A stretch of 64,000 bases of DNA from Rikenellaceae bacterium (lineage in GTDB: Bacteria > Bacteroidota > Bacteroidia > Bacteroidales > Rikenellaceae). Under the pieces are notes generated by a model that ran no database searches, was not told the DNA's origin, and was given only the letters and a program-made list of their open reading frames with translations. Of this stretch, positions 19,499 through 28,817 are shown in pieces; position 1 is the stretch's first letter, and each line of letters opens with the position of its first letter. The translations under genes and the position numbers were made by a program. Location of the stretch: positions 362,093 to 426,092 of the forward strand of contig SUZL01000001.1 in assembly GCA_015059925.1 (NCBI GenBank), in the 5' to 3' direction.

Positions 19499-20605
19499 AT
19501 GGCAATAACACCGCAGAACATACTCCGCGTATCGGTCGGATTGATCATCACGGCTACCATCCTCTTTCTGGTGTGGTACTTCTCGTCGGTTGTGATCTAC
19601 ATCCTCGTCTCGGCCGTGCTGGCCATTATGGGGCGACCCGTTGTGAATTGGCTCTCGCGCCAGCACATCGGCCGATACAAGATGCCGCGCTGGGCGGCAG
19701 CCTCGCTGACGCTGGTTGTTATCTTGGCGGTGTTTATGGCTGTGTTCTCGCTTTTCATCCCGCTTGTGTTCAACAAGATATACGAATTTGCACATCTCGA
19801 CTTCCAGTCTGTTCTCGCATCGGTCGAAGAGCCTATCACGCGCACGCAGGAGTACCTGCAACGCACCTTCGCCCTGCCTGCGACGCACTTCTCGTTGTCG
19901 GACACGCTGGTTGAGAATCTGCGTCAGCTGATCAATTACAACACCATCAACAGCACCTTCACCTCGATCATCGGCACGGCGCTGTCGGCCTTGATTGCGC
20001 TGTTTTCGGTGGCGTTCATTACCTTCTTCTTCTTAAAGGAGGATGGCCTGTTCTACGCTATGGTGAAGGCGATGTTCCCCGAGCGACTGCAGATGAATGT
20101 CGAGCGCGCGCTGGACTCTATCACGGTGCTGCTCTCGCGCTATTTTGCAGGTATTCTGACCGAGAGTCTGATCCTGATGGTGGTTATCTCGACGGTGATG
20201 ATCCTCTTTGGAATGAAGACCGACAACGCACTGCTTATCGGCCTTATAATGGGCGTTATGAACGTGATACCCTACGCAGGCCCGCTTATGGGTGGTGTGA
20301 TCTCGGCTTTCGTCGGTATTGTTACGCCGATCGAAGGGATGACAGCAATACATACGGTCGTTATCATCTGCTGCACGCTATTCTGTATCAAGGGCTTCGA
20401 CGATTTCGTTCTGCAGCCCACGATCTACTCCGAGCGAGTGAAGGCGCACCCGCTGGAGGTATTTTTGGTTATTCTGCTGGCCGGATATATGGCCGGTGTG
20501 TTGGGTATGTTGCTCGCAATCCCGTCGTACACGGTGCTGCGCGTGCTGGCCAAGGAGTTCTTCTCGGAGTTCTCGTTGGTGCAGAAACTCACACAGAACA
20601 TATAA
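19499..20605 (+). CDS. AI-2E family transporter
   Basis: Multi-pass; NVIPYAGPLMGGVISAFVG, VLQPTIYSERVKAHPLEVFLVILLAGYMAGVLGMLLAIPSY. Confidence 0.92.
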   Translation: MAITPQNILRVSVGLIITATILFLVWYFSSVVIYILVSAVLAIMGRPVVNWLSRQHIGRYKMPRWAAASLTLVVILAVFMAVFSLFIPLVFNKIYEFAHLDFQSVLASVEEPITRTQEYLQRTFALPATHFSLSDTLVENLRQLINYNTINSTFTSIIGTALSALIALFSVAFITFFFLKEDGLFYAMVKAMFPERLQMNVERALDSITVLLSRYFAGILTESLILMVVISTVMILFGMKTDNALLIGLIMGVMNVIPYAGPLMGGVISAFVGIVTPIEGMTAIHTVVIICCTLFCIKGFDDFVLQPTIYSERVKAHPLEVFLVILLAGYMAGVLGMLLAIPSYTVLRVLAKEFFSEFSLVQKLTQNI

Positions 20606-20609
20606 TGCT

Positions 20610-20966
20610 ATGATTGTCAAGGGCGAAGTTATTCACGGTGCGCAGTTGGGTCGCAAGATGGGATTTCCCACGGCCAATATCGATGCCCGAGCTGTGGATG
20701 GCATAGAGAATGGAGTCTATTACTCGCAGGTGCGACTTGATGGCCACCTCTACAACGCTATGTCGAACGTCGGCACGCGCCCCTCGGTGGATGGGCAGAC
20801 GCGCCTGCTGGAGACGCATATCTTCGGTTTTGCGGGCAATCTCTACGGCCGCACTATCGAAGTCGATCTAAGGCTGAAGATCCGCGACGAGCGCCGTTTT
20901 GCATCGATCGAGGAGTTGCAACGACAATTGGAAAAGGATGCCGCGCTGTGCAATCCCGAACTATAA
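20610..20966 (+). CDS. stand-alone riboflavin kinase domain protein (RibF C-domain-like; start reassigned to MIVKGEVIHG...)
   Basis: GEVIHGAQLGRKMGFPTANI...NGVYYSQV...NVGTRPSV...LLETHIFGFAGNLYGRTIEVDLRLKIRDERRF. Confidence 0.9.
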   Translation: MIVKGEVIHGAQLGRKMGFPTANIDARAVDGIENGVYYSQVRLDGHLYNAMSNVGTRPSVDGQTRLLETHIFGFAGNLYGRTIEVDLRLKIRDERRFASIEELQRQLEKDAALCNPEL

Positions 20967-21000
20967 AAAAAGCCTGCCGAACATCGGCAGGCTTTCTATT
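20964..21000. terminator. rho-independent terminator
   Basis: AAAAAAAGCCTGCCGAACATCGGCAGGCTTTCTATTT. Confidence 0.8.
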
Positions 21001-21016
21001 TGTTGTTTAGCAAAGG

Positions 21017-21325
21017 CTATTTTGAGGCAACTTCCTTCACCTCAGCCTTTACCTTAACCTTCTTAAAGGCCTTCAAGAGTGCCTCGTCGTTGGTCTTGGC
21101 AACGTCGTAGGTAACGGTTACGGTCTGGGTTGAAACATCAACCTTAACCTCCTTAACACCCTTCTGGTAGGGGATCGAATTATCAACCTTCTTTGCGCAG
21201 TTCTCGCAATCCACGTCAGTCTGGAAAACGGTGGTCTTCAGCTCAACCTGCTTCTTCTGTGCCATAGCGCCACTCACGCCAAAGCCGATAACGGCCATAA
21301 GGCAAATCATAATAATCTTTTTCAT
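21017..21325 (-). CDS. secreted heavy-metal-associated (HMA) domain protein
   Basis: Signal peptide; TDVDCENCAKKVDNSIPYQKGVKEVKVDVSTQTVTVTYD. Confidence 0.9.
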   Translation of the reverse strand: MKKIIMICLMAVIGFGVSGAMAQKKQVELKTTVFQTDVDCENCAKKVDNSIPYQKGVKEVKVDVSTQTVTVTYDVAKTNDEALLKAFKKVKVKAEVKEVASK

Positions 21326-21348
21326 AGCGATATAAAGTTTTAAGTGAA

Positions 21349-23754
21349 TTAATACATATTAAATCTCAATCCGATGTAGAACTTGCGTCCCATCAGCGGA
21401 CCCCACACGCTCGACGAGTTGAAGGCGGGCGAGAAGGGATCGGCTGCGTTCAGGATAGGATCGTCCTGAATGTAGTTGGCGATATTCTCACAACCAACAT
21501 ACACCTCCCAATTACGGATCTTGTGGCTCACCTGCGCGTAGAACATCGGATATGCGGGCGAGAGCTCCGAGCGGGTGATGTCGCCATCGAGCGAAGGACG
21601 ACGCATCGGGCCGTTGTACTGCGCCGTAACGTCGAATACCCAACGGCGGTAGGGTGTAGCATACTGGATGTTGAGCAACGTCTTGTAACGGCTGGTCAAA
21701 GGACGCTCCACAAGATGTTGCACGCCATCGCGCTCAAGGCTAACCTTTGCGTTGGTGTAGCGGTACGTTGCGAAGATATCCAAACCGCGTGCCGCCGTCC
21801 ACTGGAAATCAACCTGATAGGTATCGGTGAAGGCACGGCCGTCGGTATTGTAGATCCAAATCTCATCGTCGGGCGTGATACCTGCTCGCCCCAACTCCTG
21901 ATCGGCCAGAACGGTGTTGTAGAGCTGCGTGCGGAAGTAATCGAAGCTGATTGTTGCGTCGTCGTAGCCGCCCCACTTGATGATCTGCGTCAGGCTGGCA
22001 CCTGCCGTCAAAGCCTTCTCGATGTCGTTGTCGAGGCCCTTGTTCTTAATCATTCGACCTGTCGCGAGCATCCAGATGTTATCGGTAAAGATGCTTGCAC
22101 GACGATAGCCCAGACCTGCCGATCCGCGCAGGATTGTCGAGGGGGTGATGTCCCAGCGGATGTGCGAACGGGGAGTTATGACGAAGCTCTCCTTGGGAGT
22201 GTAGTAGGCTGCGTTGTATGCGCCAATCGTACCACCGTCAAACGTCATTGGATCGGTGTTCGATGCGCCCATCCAATCACCGCGAACGCCCAATACGAGC
22301 GAGAACTTCTCGGGGATGTTATAGGTGTACTCGGCATACGCACCCGGCTCGAAGTAGCGGATTGCATTGCGCGTGTGTCCCTGCTTGTATCTAAAAGGTG
22401 CATCAGAGGACATTGCATTAGGCTCTACGGGCAATCTGTTAAGTACGCTCTCGTCGCTATTCATCACCGATGCCGAAGCTCCCATAATGAGCGACGAACG
22501 GGGCGAGAAATAGTGCGTGTATGAGAAGTTGAACCACCACGCGTGGTCGTGGCCATCGTAGGTGTTAAGACCGAAGTAGGCATCCTCCTTGAAGTAATTG
22601 TAGTCGGCCACAAAGACGATATTCGAGCGATACTCCTCCTCCGTCTCGGCATCATAGACGGCCGCACCAACGGGCGTACCGAACTTGAAGTAGGCATTAA
22701 CGCCCGAGTTATTCATATGCGAACCGTAGGTCGAGAGCGAGCTCTCCATCTGCTCGCGCATCGACTTGCGGTAGTCGTTCTCTCCGCTCAAGCGATTCTC
22801 GTCCACATACTTCCAACCCCAACGAATCTGCGTGCCACCGAGCGACTGCCACAGCCAGCGGTTGGCGATGTTGATCTGCTGCGTCTCGGGAAGATCGCGG
22901 AAGCCATCGTGGTTACGGTCGTGCGACTGGGTATCCATCGAGCCGTGCGCCAAAATCACAGTCGAAAGACGCTTGTCGGCCGTCAGGGGAATGGCTGTCG
23001 AGAGGTTGAACTCGGGACGAAGCTCGCTATCGAAGTACAAATTAAGGAACAATCGCTCCTCATCCGTGGGCTTACGATACTCCATATTGATCTGGCCCGT
23101 GATAGCCTCGTGGCCCGCCGTAACGGATGCCACACCCTTCGATACCTGAATCGAATTGAGCCACATACCGGGCGTATAGTTAAGACCATAGGGGGCACTC
23201 AAGCCGCGCATAATGGGGCGATTCTCGTCCAGAATCTGCGTGTAAGTTCCCGTCAGTCCGAGCATCTTGATCTGGCGTGCGCCAGAGATTGCATCACTAT
23301 ATCCGACCGTTACCGAAGCCGAATTCTCGAAACTCTCGGCCAGATTACAGCACGCCATCTTACACAGACCGGCGAACGAGATCGACTCGCTCTTGATCAC
23401 GCCGTCGCGCTTAACGTAGTTACCCAAGTTACCCTCAACGACAACGGCCTCGATCTGCGTATCGCTCTCGAGCTTGAAGTCGATGTTCGTTACGCCCTCG
23501 GCAAAGGTGATCGTGTCATTCTTATAGCCAACATAGGTTGCGACCAGCTTGTCGAAACCCTTCACACGATAGAGCTCATAATCGCCCTCAACGGTGGTCG
23601 CTACGCCGATATTCGTACCAAGCCAATAGACCGAAGCACCGATCAGCATTTCGTCCGTCGAGGCATCGCGCACCGTACCCTTAACATTCTGAGCCACAGC
23701 ACCGAGGCTCAAAAGCGACATAATGCCGCAAAGTAAAATATTTCTGATTTTCAT
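21349..23754 (-). CDS. TonB-dependent outer-membrane receptor with CarboxypepD-regulatory-like N-domain
   Basis: VKGTVRDASTDEMLIGASVYWLGTNIGVATTVEGDYEL; plug and barrel; aromatic C-terminal strand KFYIGLRFNMY. Confidence 0.93.
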   Translation of the reverse strand: MKIRNILLCGIMSLLSLGAVAQNVKGTVRDASTDEMLIGASVYWLGTNIGVATTVEGDYELYRVKGFDKLVATYVGYKNDTITFAEGVTNIDFKLESDTQIEAVVVEGNLGNYVKRDGVIKSESISFAGLCKMACCNLAESFENSASVTVGYSDAISGARQIKMLGLTGTYTQILDENRPIMRGLSAPYGLNYTPGMWLNSIQVSKGVASVTAGHEAITGQINMEYRKPTDEERLFLNLYFDSELRPEFNLSTAIPLTADKRLSTVILAHGSMDTQSHDRNHDGFRDLPETQQINIANRWLWQSLGGTQIRWGWKYVDENRLSGENDYRKSMREQMESSLSTYGSHMNNSGVNAYFKFGTPVGAAVYDAETEEEYRSNIVFVADYNYFKEDAYFGLNTYDGHDHAWWFNFSYTHYFSPRSSLIMGASASVMNSDESVLNRLPVEPNAMSSDAPFRYKQGHTRNAIRYFEPGAYAEYTYNIPEKFSLVLGVRGDWMGASNTDPMTFDGGTIGAYNAAYYTPKESFVITPRSHIRWDITPSTILRGSAGLGYRRASIFTDNIWMLATGRMIKNKGLDNDIEKALTAGASLTQIIKWGGYDDATISFDYFRTQLYNTVLADQELGRAGITPDDEIWIYNTDGRAFTDTYQVDFQWTAARGLDIFATYRYTNAKVSLERDGVQHLVERPLTSRYKTLLNIQYATPYRRWVFDVTAQYNGPMRRPSLDGDITRSELSPAYPMFYAQVSHKIRNWEVYVGCENIANYIQDDPILNAADPFSPAFNSSSVWGPLMGRKFYIGLRFNMY

Positions 23755-23819
23755 TCTTCGAATTAGTTAATATAATTAAAGTACCTAAGGCTCGCACCCG
23801 GCGGGCCCTTAACTTAGAA

Positions 23820-24278
23820 TTATACCAACTGGGGAGGGGCGCGTAGCGCTCCCGCGTGAGCATACCCCGACGCAAGTGGGGGCAAGAGCAGAGGCTCGTA
23901 TTGAGTAGTAATGGCGGGTGCAATCTCCGCCTGCGTGAAGTCGAGCACATCCGTTACCACAGCCATCAGAACGCTCTGACGCTCCTGCTGATCGTCATCG
24001 GCACTGCGGGGTTGGGTGTAGAGTGCTATCGAATTTGAGTGGTTGTGGTTGCAGCACCTATGATCGGTGAGCTGCACCACATCGTGCGACTCGCCCTCGC
24101 CGTGGTGGCAATCCTCGTCGCAGGTGTGGACGTGAGCAAAATCGGTGTGTACGTCGGCCTTATGGTGGCGGCATTCGCACGTCAGGGCCACAACATCGCC
24201 TGCCGCCAATACCGAAACGTATAGCAGCAGCATAGTCATAGCCGCAAACATTCTGAATACCTTGTTAGCCATAATCAA
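23820..24278 (-). CDS. His/Cys-rich exported protein (possibly metal-binding)
   Basis: Signal-like N-terminus; CECRHHKADVHTDFAHVHTCDEDCHHGEGESHD...HRCCNHNHS. Confidence 0.65.
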   Translation of the reverse strand: MIMANKVFRMFAAMTMLLLYVSVLAAGDVVALTCECRHHKADVHTDFAHVHTCDEDCHHGEGESHDVVQLTDHRCCNHNHSNSIALYTQPRSADDDQQERQSVLMAVVTDVLDFTQAEIAPAITTQYEPLLLPPLASGYAHAGALRAPPQLV

Positions 24279-24545
24279 TTACTCAACCAATCCGCACTCC
24301 TTCATCTTGGCCACCCAGCGCTCTGCATCCTGCAGGGCAGTAGCCTCGTCCACCTCAAAATTATCGGTCAGAGCCTTGGCCGCATCCTCCACCGTGAACT
24401 CCTTGCCCTCGACGGCATTCCACAGCACTACGGCACTATCGTTAAGTGTGATGATCTGCGTGAAATCGGCACCCTGACGACCCTGCATAATCACAACATT
24501 CTCGCCTGCGATCTCGCGCAACTTACATCCCTGTTTAATCTTCAT
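24279..24545 (-). CDS. PqqD-family protein
   Basis: MKIKQGCKLREIAGENVVI...IITLNDSAVVLWNAVEGKEFTVEDAAKALTDNFEVDEATALQDAERWVAKMKECGLVE matches PqqD-fold pattern. Confidence 0.82.
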   Translation of the reverse strand: MKIKQGCKLREIAGENVVIMQGRQGADFTQIITLNDSAVVLWNAVEGKEFTVEDAAKALTDNFEVDEATALQDAERWVAKMKECGLVE

Positions 24546-24624
24546 TTTTTACGAACATTTTTTCTCTGGCACAAATATACAAAAAAAATAACAAATACAA
24601 CATTTTTTCTTAATTTTGCACCGT

Positions 24625-26547
24625 ATGAACAGCCCGAAAAACATAACCGCCACGACGCTGCAGCAAACTCTCGAACGATATTGGGGCTACGCCTCATTTC
24701 GCGAGGGCCAGATGGCTATAATCCAGTCTGTTATGGATTGCCGCGATACGCTCGCGCTGATGCCGACCGGAGGTGGCAAGTCGCTCACCTATCAGGTGCC
24801 CACGCTCGCGCGCGAGGGGTTGTGTATCGTGGTAACGCCGCTGATTGCCCTTATGAAGGATCAGGTCGATCGCCTTCGACGGATGGGCATCTCGGCTACG
24901 GCCATCCACTCGGGAATGTCATACACGCAGATCGACAATGCACTCGACAACTGCGTCTATGGCGACGTGAAATTCCTCTACGTCGCTCCGGAGCGTCTGG
25001 CTACCGAAGCCTTCCGACTGCGCGTGCAGCGTATGAAAGTATCGCTGCTGGCCGTTGATGAGGCACATTGTATCTCGCAGTGGGGTTACGACTTCCGTCC
25101 ATCGTATCTGCGCATTGCCGAGTTGCGTCAGCACCTGAAGGATGTCCCCGTTCTGGCACTCACGGCCTCGGCCACCGAGATGGTTGCCAAGGATATTATG
25201 CACCACCTCGACTTTCAGGAGCCGAACATCCTGCGTAGCAGCTTCGCACGCCCGAATCTCTCCTACGCAGTGCGTCATACGGATGACAAGCAGGAGCAGT
25301 TGCTGCGTATTATTAACAACGTCAGCGGATCGGGCATCGTCTATATGCGTTCGCGCGAAGGCTGCGAGCAGCTCTGCGAAACGCTTCGTAATCAAGGCAT
25401 TTCAGCTTCTTTCTACCACGCTGGTCTGCCGCACGCCGAACGCTCGATGCGTCAGGAGGAGTGGACGACGGGCAAGGTGCGCGTGATGGTTGCCACCAAC
25501 GCCTTCGGTATGGGTATCGACAAGGCCGACGTGCGTTTCGTTGTTCACTTCACGATGTGCGACTCGCTCGAGAGCTACTATCAGGAGGCTGGACGCGCAG
25601 GTCGTGACGGACAGCGCAGCTATGCCGTACTGCTCTCATCGTCGGACGACAGCAGCAAGATAACAAAACGCTTCGATGCGGAGTTCCCGCCACTGGAGGA
25701 GGTGAAGTCGATCTACGAGAAGATCTGCGACTATGTGCAGGTTGCCGTCGGCGACGGCCTCTACGCCTCGTTCATATTCAACATCCACGATTTTTGTCGC
25801 CGCGAGCGAATCTACATCGGCAAGGTGCGTGCCGCCATCAACCTGCTCGAGCAGAACGGCTACCTCACGCTCACCGAGGAGATGGAAAACCCCGCCCGCA
25901 TCCACTTCTGCATCAGCCGCGACGAGTTGTACCGCATCCGCGTCGGACGCAACGAGTTGGATCATATCATACGCATCATTCTGCGCCTCTACAATGGTGT
26001 TTTCACCGAGTTCCGCCCCATCGACGAGCGCACCATTGCCTCGACGAGCGGCTACACCATCGAGCGCGTGAAGGAGCTGCTGAAACGTATGTGGCAGCTG
26101 CGCATCATACGTTACATCCCCGCCAACTCCTCGCCGATGCTCTTCTTCAACGAGGAGCGCCTACCGACCAAGGATCTCTATATCTCGCCCGAGACGTACG
26201 TTCACCGCAAGGAGCTTATGGCCGAGCGATTCGAGAATATGCACCACTACGCCGAGCAGCAGACGGAGTGCCGCAGTGTCGTTCTGCAACGCTACTTCGG
26301 CGATCAGAAGGCTACGGCGTGTGGCACTTGCGATGTCTGCCTTGCGGCCAAACGACGCGAGAAGAGTGATGGCAAGGCCCTGTCGGAGAGCATTCTCGAT
26401 CTTCTCTCGCGCGAGGAGATGAATATCAAGGAGCTCTGCCGCGAGCTGAAACACTCGCCCGAGAAGGTGATTGCCGCGGTCGATAAGTTGAAGGCCGAAG
26501 GCAAAATTTCTGCCCAGATAAGCGGTAAACTGATAATTATTGAGTAA
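24625..26547 (+). CDS. recQ: ATP-dependent DNA helicase RecQ
   Basis: YASFREGQMAIIQSVMDCRDTLALMPTGGGKSLTYQVP, DEAHCISQWGYDFRPSY, QEAGRAGRDG, zinc-binding CGTCDVC. Confidence 0.96.
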   Translation: MNSPKNITATTLQQTLERYWGYASFREGQMAIIQSVMDCRDTLALMPTGGGKSLTYQVPTLAREGLCIVVTPLIALMKDQVDRLRRMGISATAIHSGMSYTQIDNALDNCVYGDVKFLYVAPERLATEAFRLRVQRMKVSLLAVDEAHCISQWGYDFRPSYLRIAELRQHLKDVPVLALTASATEMVAKDIMHHLDFQEPNILRSSFARPNLSYAVRHTDDKQEQLLRIINNVSGSGIVYMRSREGCEQLCETLRNQGISASFYHAGLPHAERSMRQEEWTTGKVRVMVATNAFGMGIDKADVRFVVHFTMCDSLESYYQEAGRAGRDGQRSYAVLLSSSDDSSKITKRFDAEFPPLEEVKSIYEKICDYVQVAVGDGLYASFIFNIHDFCRRERIYIGKVRAAINLLEQNGYLTLTEEMENPARIHFCISRDELYRIRVGRNELDHIIRIILRLYNGVFTEFRPIDERTIASTSGYTIERVKELLKRMWQLRIIRYIPANSSPMLFFNEERLPTKDLYISPETYVHRKELMAERFENMHHYAEQQTECRSVVLQRYFGDQKATACGTCDVCLAAKRREKSDGKALSESILDLLSREEMNIKELCRELKHSPEKVIAAVDKLKAEGKISAQISGKLIIIE

Positions 26548-26571
26548 CTTTGGGGCTCAAAATTATTACCG

Positions 26572-27288
26572 ATGATATTTCAATCTACCATAACCAACGA
26601 TCAGACGGCCGAACTCCCTTCGGCACGTTTCGACGGACACATCATTGTCGTCGATCGTGAGGAGCAGATTGAAGCCGCATATAGCGACCTTGCGTCGCAC
26701 CGCATCATCGGTTTTGACACCGAGACACGCCCCTCGTTCAAGGCCGGCGTTACGAACAAAGTGTCGCTTCTGCAGCTCTCCACCCCGACACATTGCTATC
26801 TCATACGCCTGTGTCGCACCAAGTTACACAGCCTCCTGCTGAAGATTTTGAGTAGCCCCGACATCATAAAAATCGGCGCCGACGTTGCGGGCGACATCCG
26901 CTCACTGCACGTCCTGCGCCACTTCAAGGAGCGCGGTTTTGTCGATCTGCAGCAGATCGCATCGTCGTGGGGAATCGAGGAGAAGAGCCTGCGCAAGATG
27001 TCGGCCATCGTACTCGGCAAGCGCGTCTCGAAGGCGCAACGGCTGAGCAATTGGGAGGCCTCTACACTCACGCCACAGCAGCAGATGTATGCTGCGACGG
27101 ATGCGTGGGTGTGTATCGAGATTTACAATAAATTGATGTCGGTCGAGCCTTTGCAGCCCATCCCGACCTATCTGTCGGAACAGGAGCGCGAGCAGGCCCA
27201 ACGCCAGCGCAAGGAGCAGAAGGAGCGCACAAAACCACGCCGTCGTCACCGCGGCCGCAAGAGAGAAAACAGAGAGAAACAAGAATAA
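26572..27288 (+). CDS. 3'-5' exonuclease (DEDD, WRN-exo/RNase D-like)
   Basis: RIIGFDTETRPSF, GADVAGDIRSL, YAATDAWVCIEIYNKL. Confidence 0.92.
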   Translation: MIFQSTITNDQTAELPSARFDGHIIVVDREEQIEAAYSDLASHRIIGFDTETRPSFKAGVTNKVSLLQLSTPTHCYLIRLCRTKLHSLLLKILSSPDIIKIGADVAGDIRSLHVLRHFKERGFVDLQQIASSWGIEEKSLRKMSAIVLGKRVSKAQRLSNWEASTLTPQQQMYAATDAWVCIEIYNKLMSVEPLQPIPTYLSEQEREQAQRQRKEQKERTKPRRRHRGRKRENREKQE

Positions 27289-27289
27289 A

Positions 27290-28486
27290 ATGATAGCACA
27301 AATTTATCTTCGACGCGGCAAGGAGGAGTCGCTCCTACGCCGCCATCCGTGGATCTTCTCGGGAGCCATCGAACACATCAAATGCGATGGCGAACTCACA
27401 GAGGGAGAGATAGTTGATGTATTCACTCGCGCGGGCAATTTCATCGCTCGCGGCCACTACCAGATCGGCTCTATCGCCGTTCGCGTACTGACCTTCGAGG
27501 AGAGTGAGCAGATTGACCAAAATTGGTGGAATCAACGCATCACCATCGCCTACGATGTACGCCATACACTCGACCTTACCGACAACGCCCAGACCAACTG
27601 CTACCGCCTCGTTCACGGCGAGGGCGATTCGCTGCCGGGCCTTGTCATCGACATCTACGACCGCACGGCTGTGGTGCAGTGCCACTCGGTGGGTATGTAC
27701 CGCTCGCGTATGGCTATTGCCGAGGCTCTGCGCACGGTCTATGGCGAGAAGTTGGAGGCTATCTACGATAAGAGCTCGCAGACCGTTCCCTTCAAGGCGG
27801 GGCTGAATGCTGTCGATGGATATATCTGGGGCCACTCCGACCATAAGACGCACGTTGTGGTGGAGAATGGCGAGAAGTTCCTCGTAAATTGGGAGGAGGG
27901 CCAGAAGACAGGCTTCTTCCTCGACCAGCGTCGCAACCGCGAGTTGGTGCGCCACTACGCCAAAGGACGCACGGTGCTAAATACGTTCTGCTATACGGGC
28001 GGCTTCTCGGTCTATGCCGCATCGGGAGGCGCTGTGGAGGTGTGCTCGGTGGATGCCTCGGAGCGTGCCGTGCAGCTGGCCGACGAGAATATGCGACTCA
28101 ACTTCGGCGAGGATTATAAGCACGATGCTGTCGCGGCCGATGCCGTTGAGTATCTGAAACATATCGGCGATAAGTACGACCTCATCATCCTCGATCCGCC
28201 CGCCTTCGCCAAACATCACAAGGTGCTGGGCAACGCTATGCAGGGCTACAAGCGAATCAACGCCCGCGCTCTGGCGCAGATCAAGAGTGGCGGTATCCTG
28301 TTTACCTTCTCTTGCTCGCAGGCCGTCTCGAAAGAGCTGTTCCGCACGACAGTCTTCTCGGCAGCTGCCATCGCAGGTCGCAAGGTGCGCATCCTCCACC
28401 AGCTCACCCAACCGGCCGATCACCCGATCAACATCTACCACCCCGAAGGCGAATACCTCAAGGGCCTAGTGCTGTATGTGGAGTAG
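27290..28486 (+). CDS. rlmI: class I SAM-dependent rRNA methyltransferase (RlmI-like, PUA domain)
   Basis: RRHPWIFSGAIEHI, NYEEGQKTGFFLDQR-like (NWEEGQKTGFFLDQRRNRELV), LNTFCYTGGFSVYA, DLIILDPPAFAK. Confidence 0.93.
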   Translation: MIAQIYLRRGKEESLLRRHPWIFSGAIEHIKCDGELTEGEIVDVFTRAGNFIARGHYQIGSIAVRVLTFEESEQIDQNWWNQRITIAYDVRHTLDLTDNAQTNCYRLVHGEGDSLPGLVIDIYDRTAVVQCHSVGMYRSRMAIAEALRTVYGEKLEAIYDKSSQTVPFKAGLNAVDGYIWGHSDHKTHVVVENGEKFLVNWEEGQKTGFFLDQRRNRELVRHYAKGRTVLNTFCYTGGFSVYAASGGAVEVCSVDASERAVQLADENMRLNFGEDYKHDAVAADAVEYLKHIGDKYDLIILDPPAFAKHHKVLGNAMQGYKRINARALAQIKSGGILFTFSCSQAVSKELFRTTVFSAAAIAGRKVRILHQLTQPADHPINIYHPEGEYLKGLVLYVE

Positions 28487-28510
28487 AGAAAAAATAACAA
28501 TCCTATGATA

Positions 28511-28545
28511 AAAGCCGCAGTTAACGCTGCGGTTTTTATTTTTCC
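28511..28545 (+). terminator. rho-independent terminator
   Basis: AAAGCCGCAGTTAACGCTGCGGTTTTTATTTTT. Confidence 0.85.
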
Positions 28546-28568
28546 CAAGCGAGGGCAGATACTTAATA

Positions 28569-28640
28569 ATATATGCGCGCGCGTGCGCGCGACGCGCGTA
28601 TATTACGCGTATGTTGCGCGCGCACCGTACGCGCATCGCG
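28569..28640. repeat. alternating purine-pyrimidine (GC)n-rich tract, Z-DNA-prone
   Basis: ATATATGCGCGCGCGTGCGCGCG (28569-28591 strictly alternating) followed by ACGCGCGTATAT, TACGCGTATG, TTGCGCGCGCAC, CGTACGCGCAT. Confidence 0.8.
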
Positions 28641-28752
28641 TTCCAAAATGTGTGCCAAGAGAGCAAAAACATCGGCCATAAATTGGTCTATTTAGGAAAT
28701 AATCATTGCTAAAAGCCCTTGGAAAAACAGAAAAAATATCTCCCACATCCTA

Positions 28753-28761
28753 CCCCCCCCC
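28753..28761. repeat. homopolymeric C9 tract upstream of pilus operon
   Basis: TACCCCCCCCCAATC. Confidence 0.85.
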
Positions 28762-28817
28762 AATCAATATGCTGAATATCAACAAATTACAAAAAGTACA
28801 TTTTTGTGATAAAAAAA

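Noticed and set aside
22543-23736. 397-aa plus-strand ORF antisense to the TonB receptor
   Set aside because: Shadow ORF; TonB receptor signature on minus strand is unambiguous
28466-28672. 68-aa minus-strand ORF across the GC-alternating island
   Set aside because: Translation of low-complexity intergenic DNA (RARNIRVIYARRAHARAYI); no support for coding
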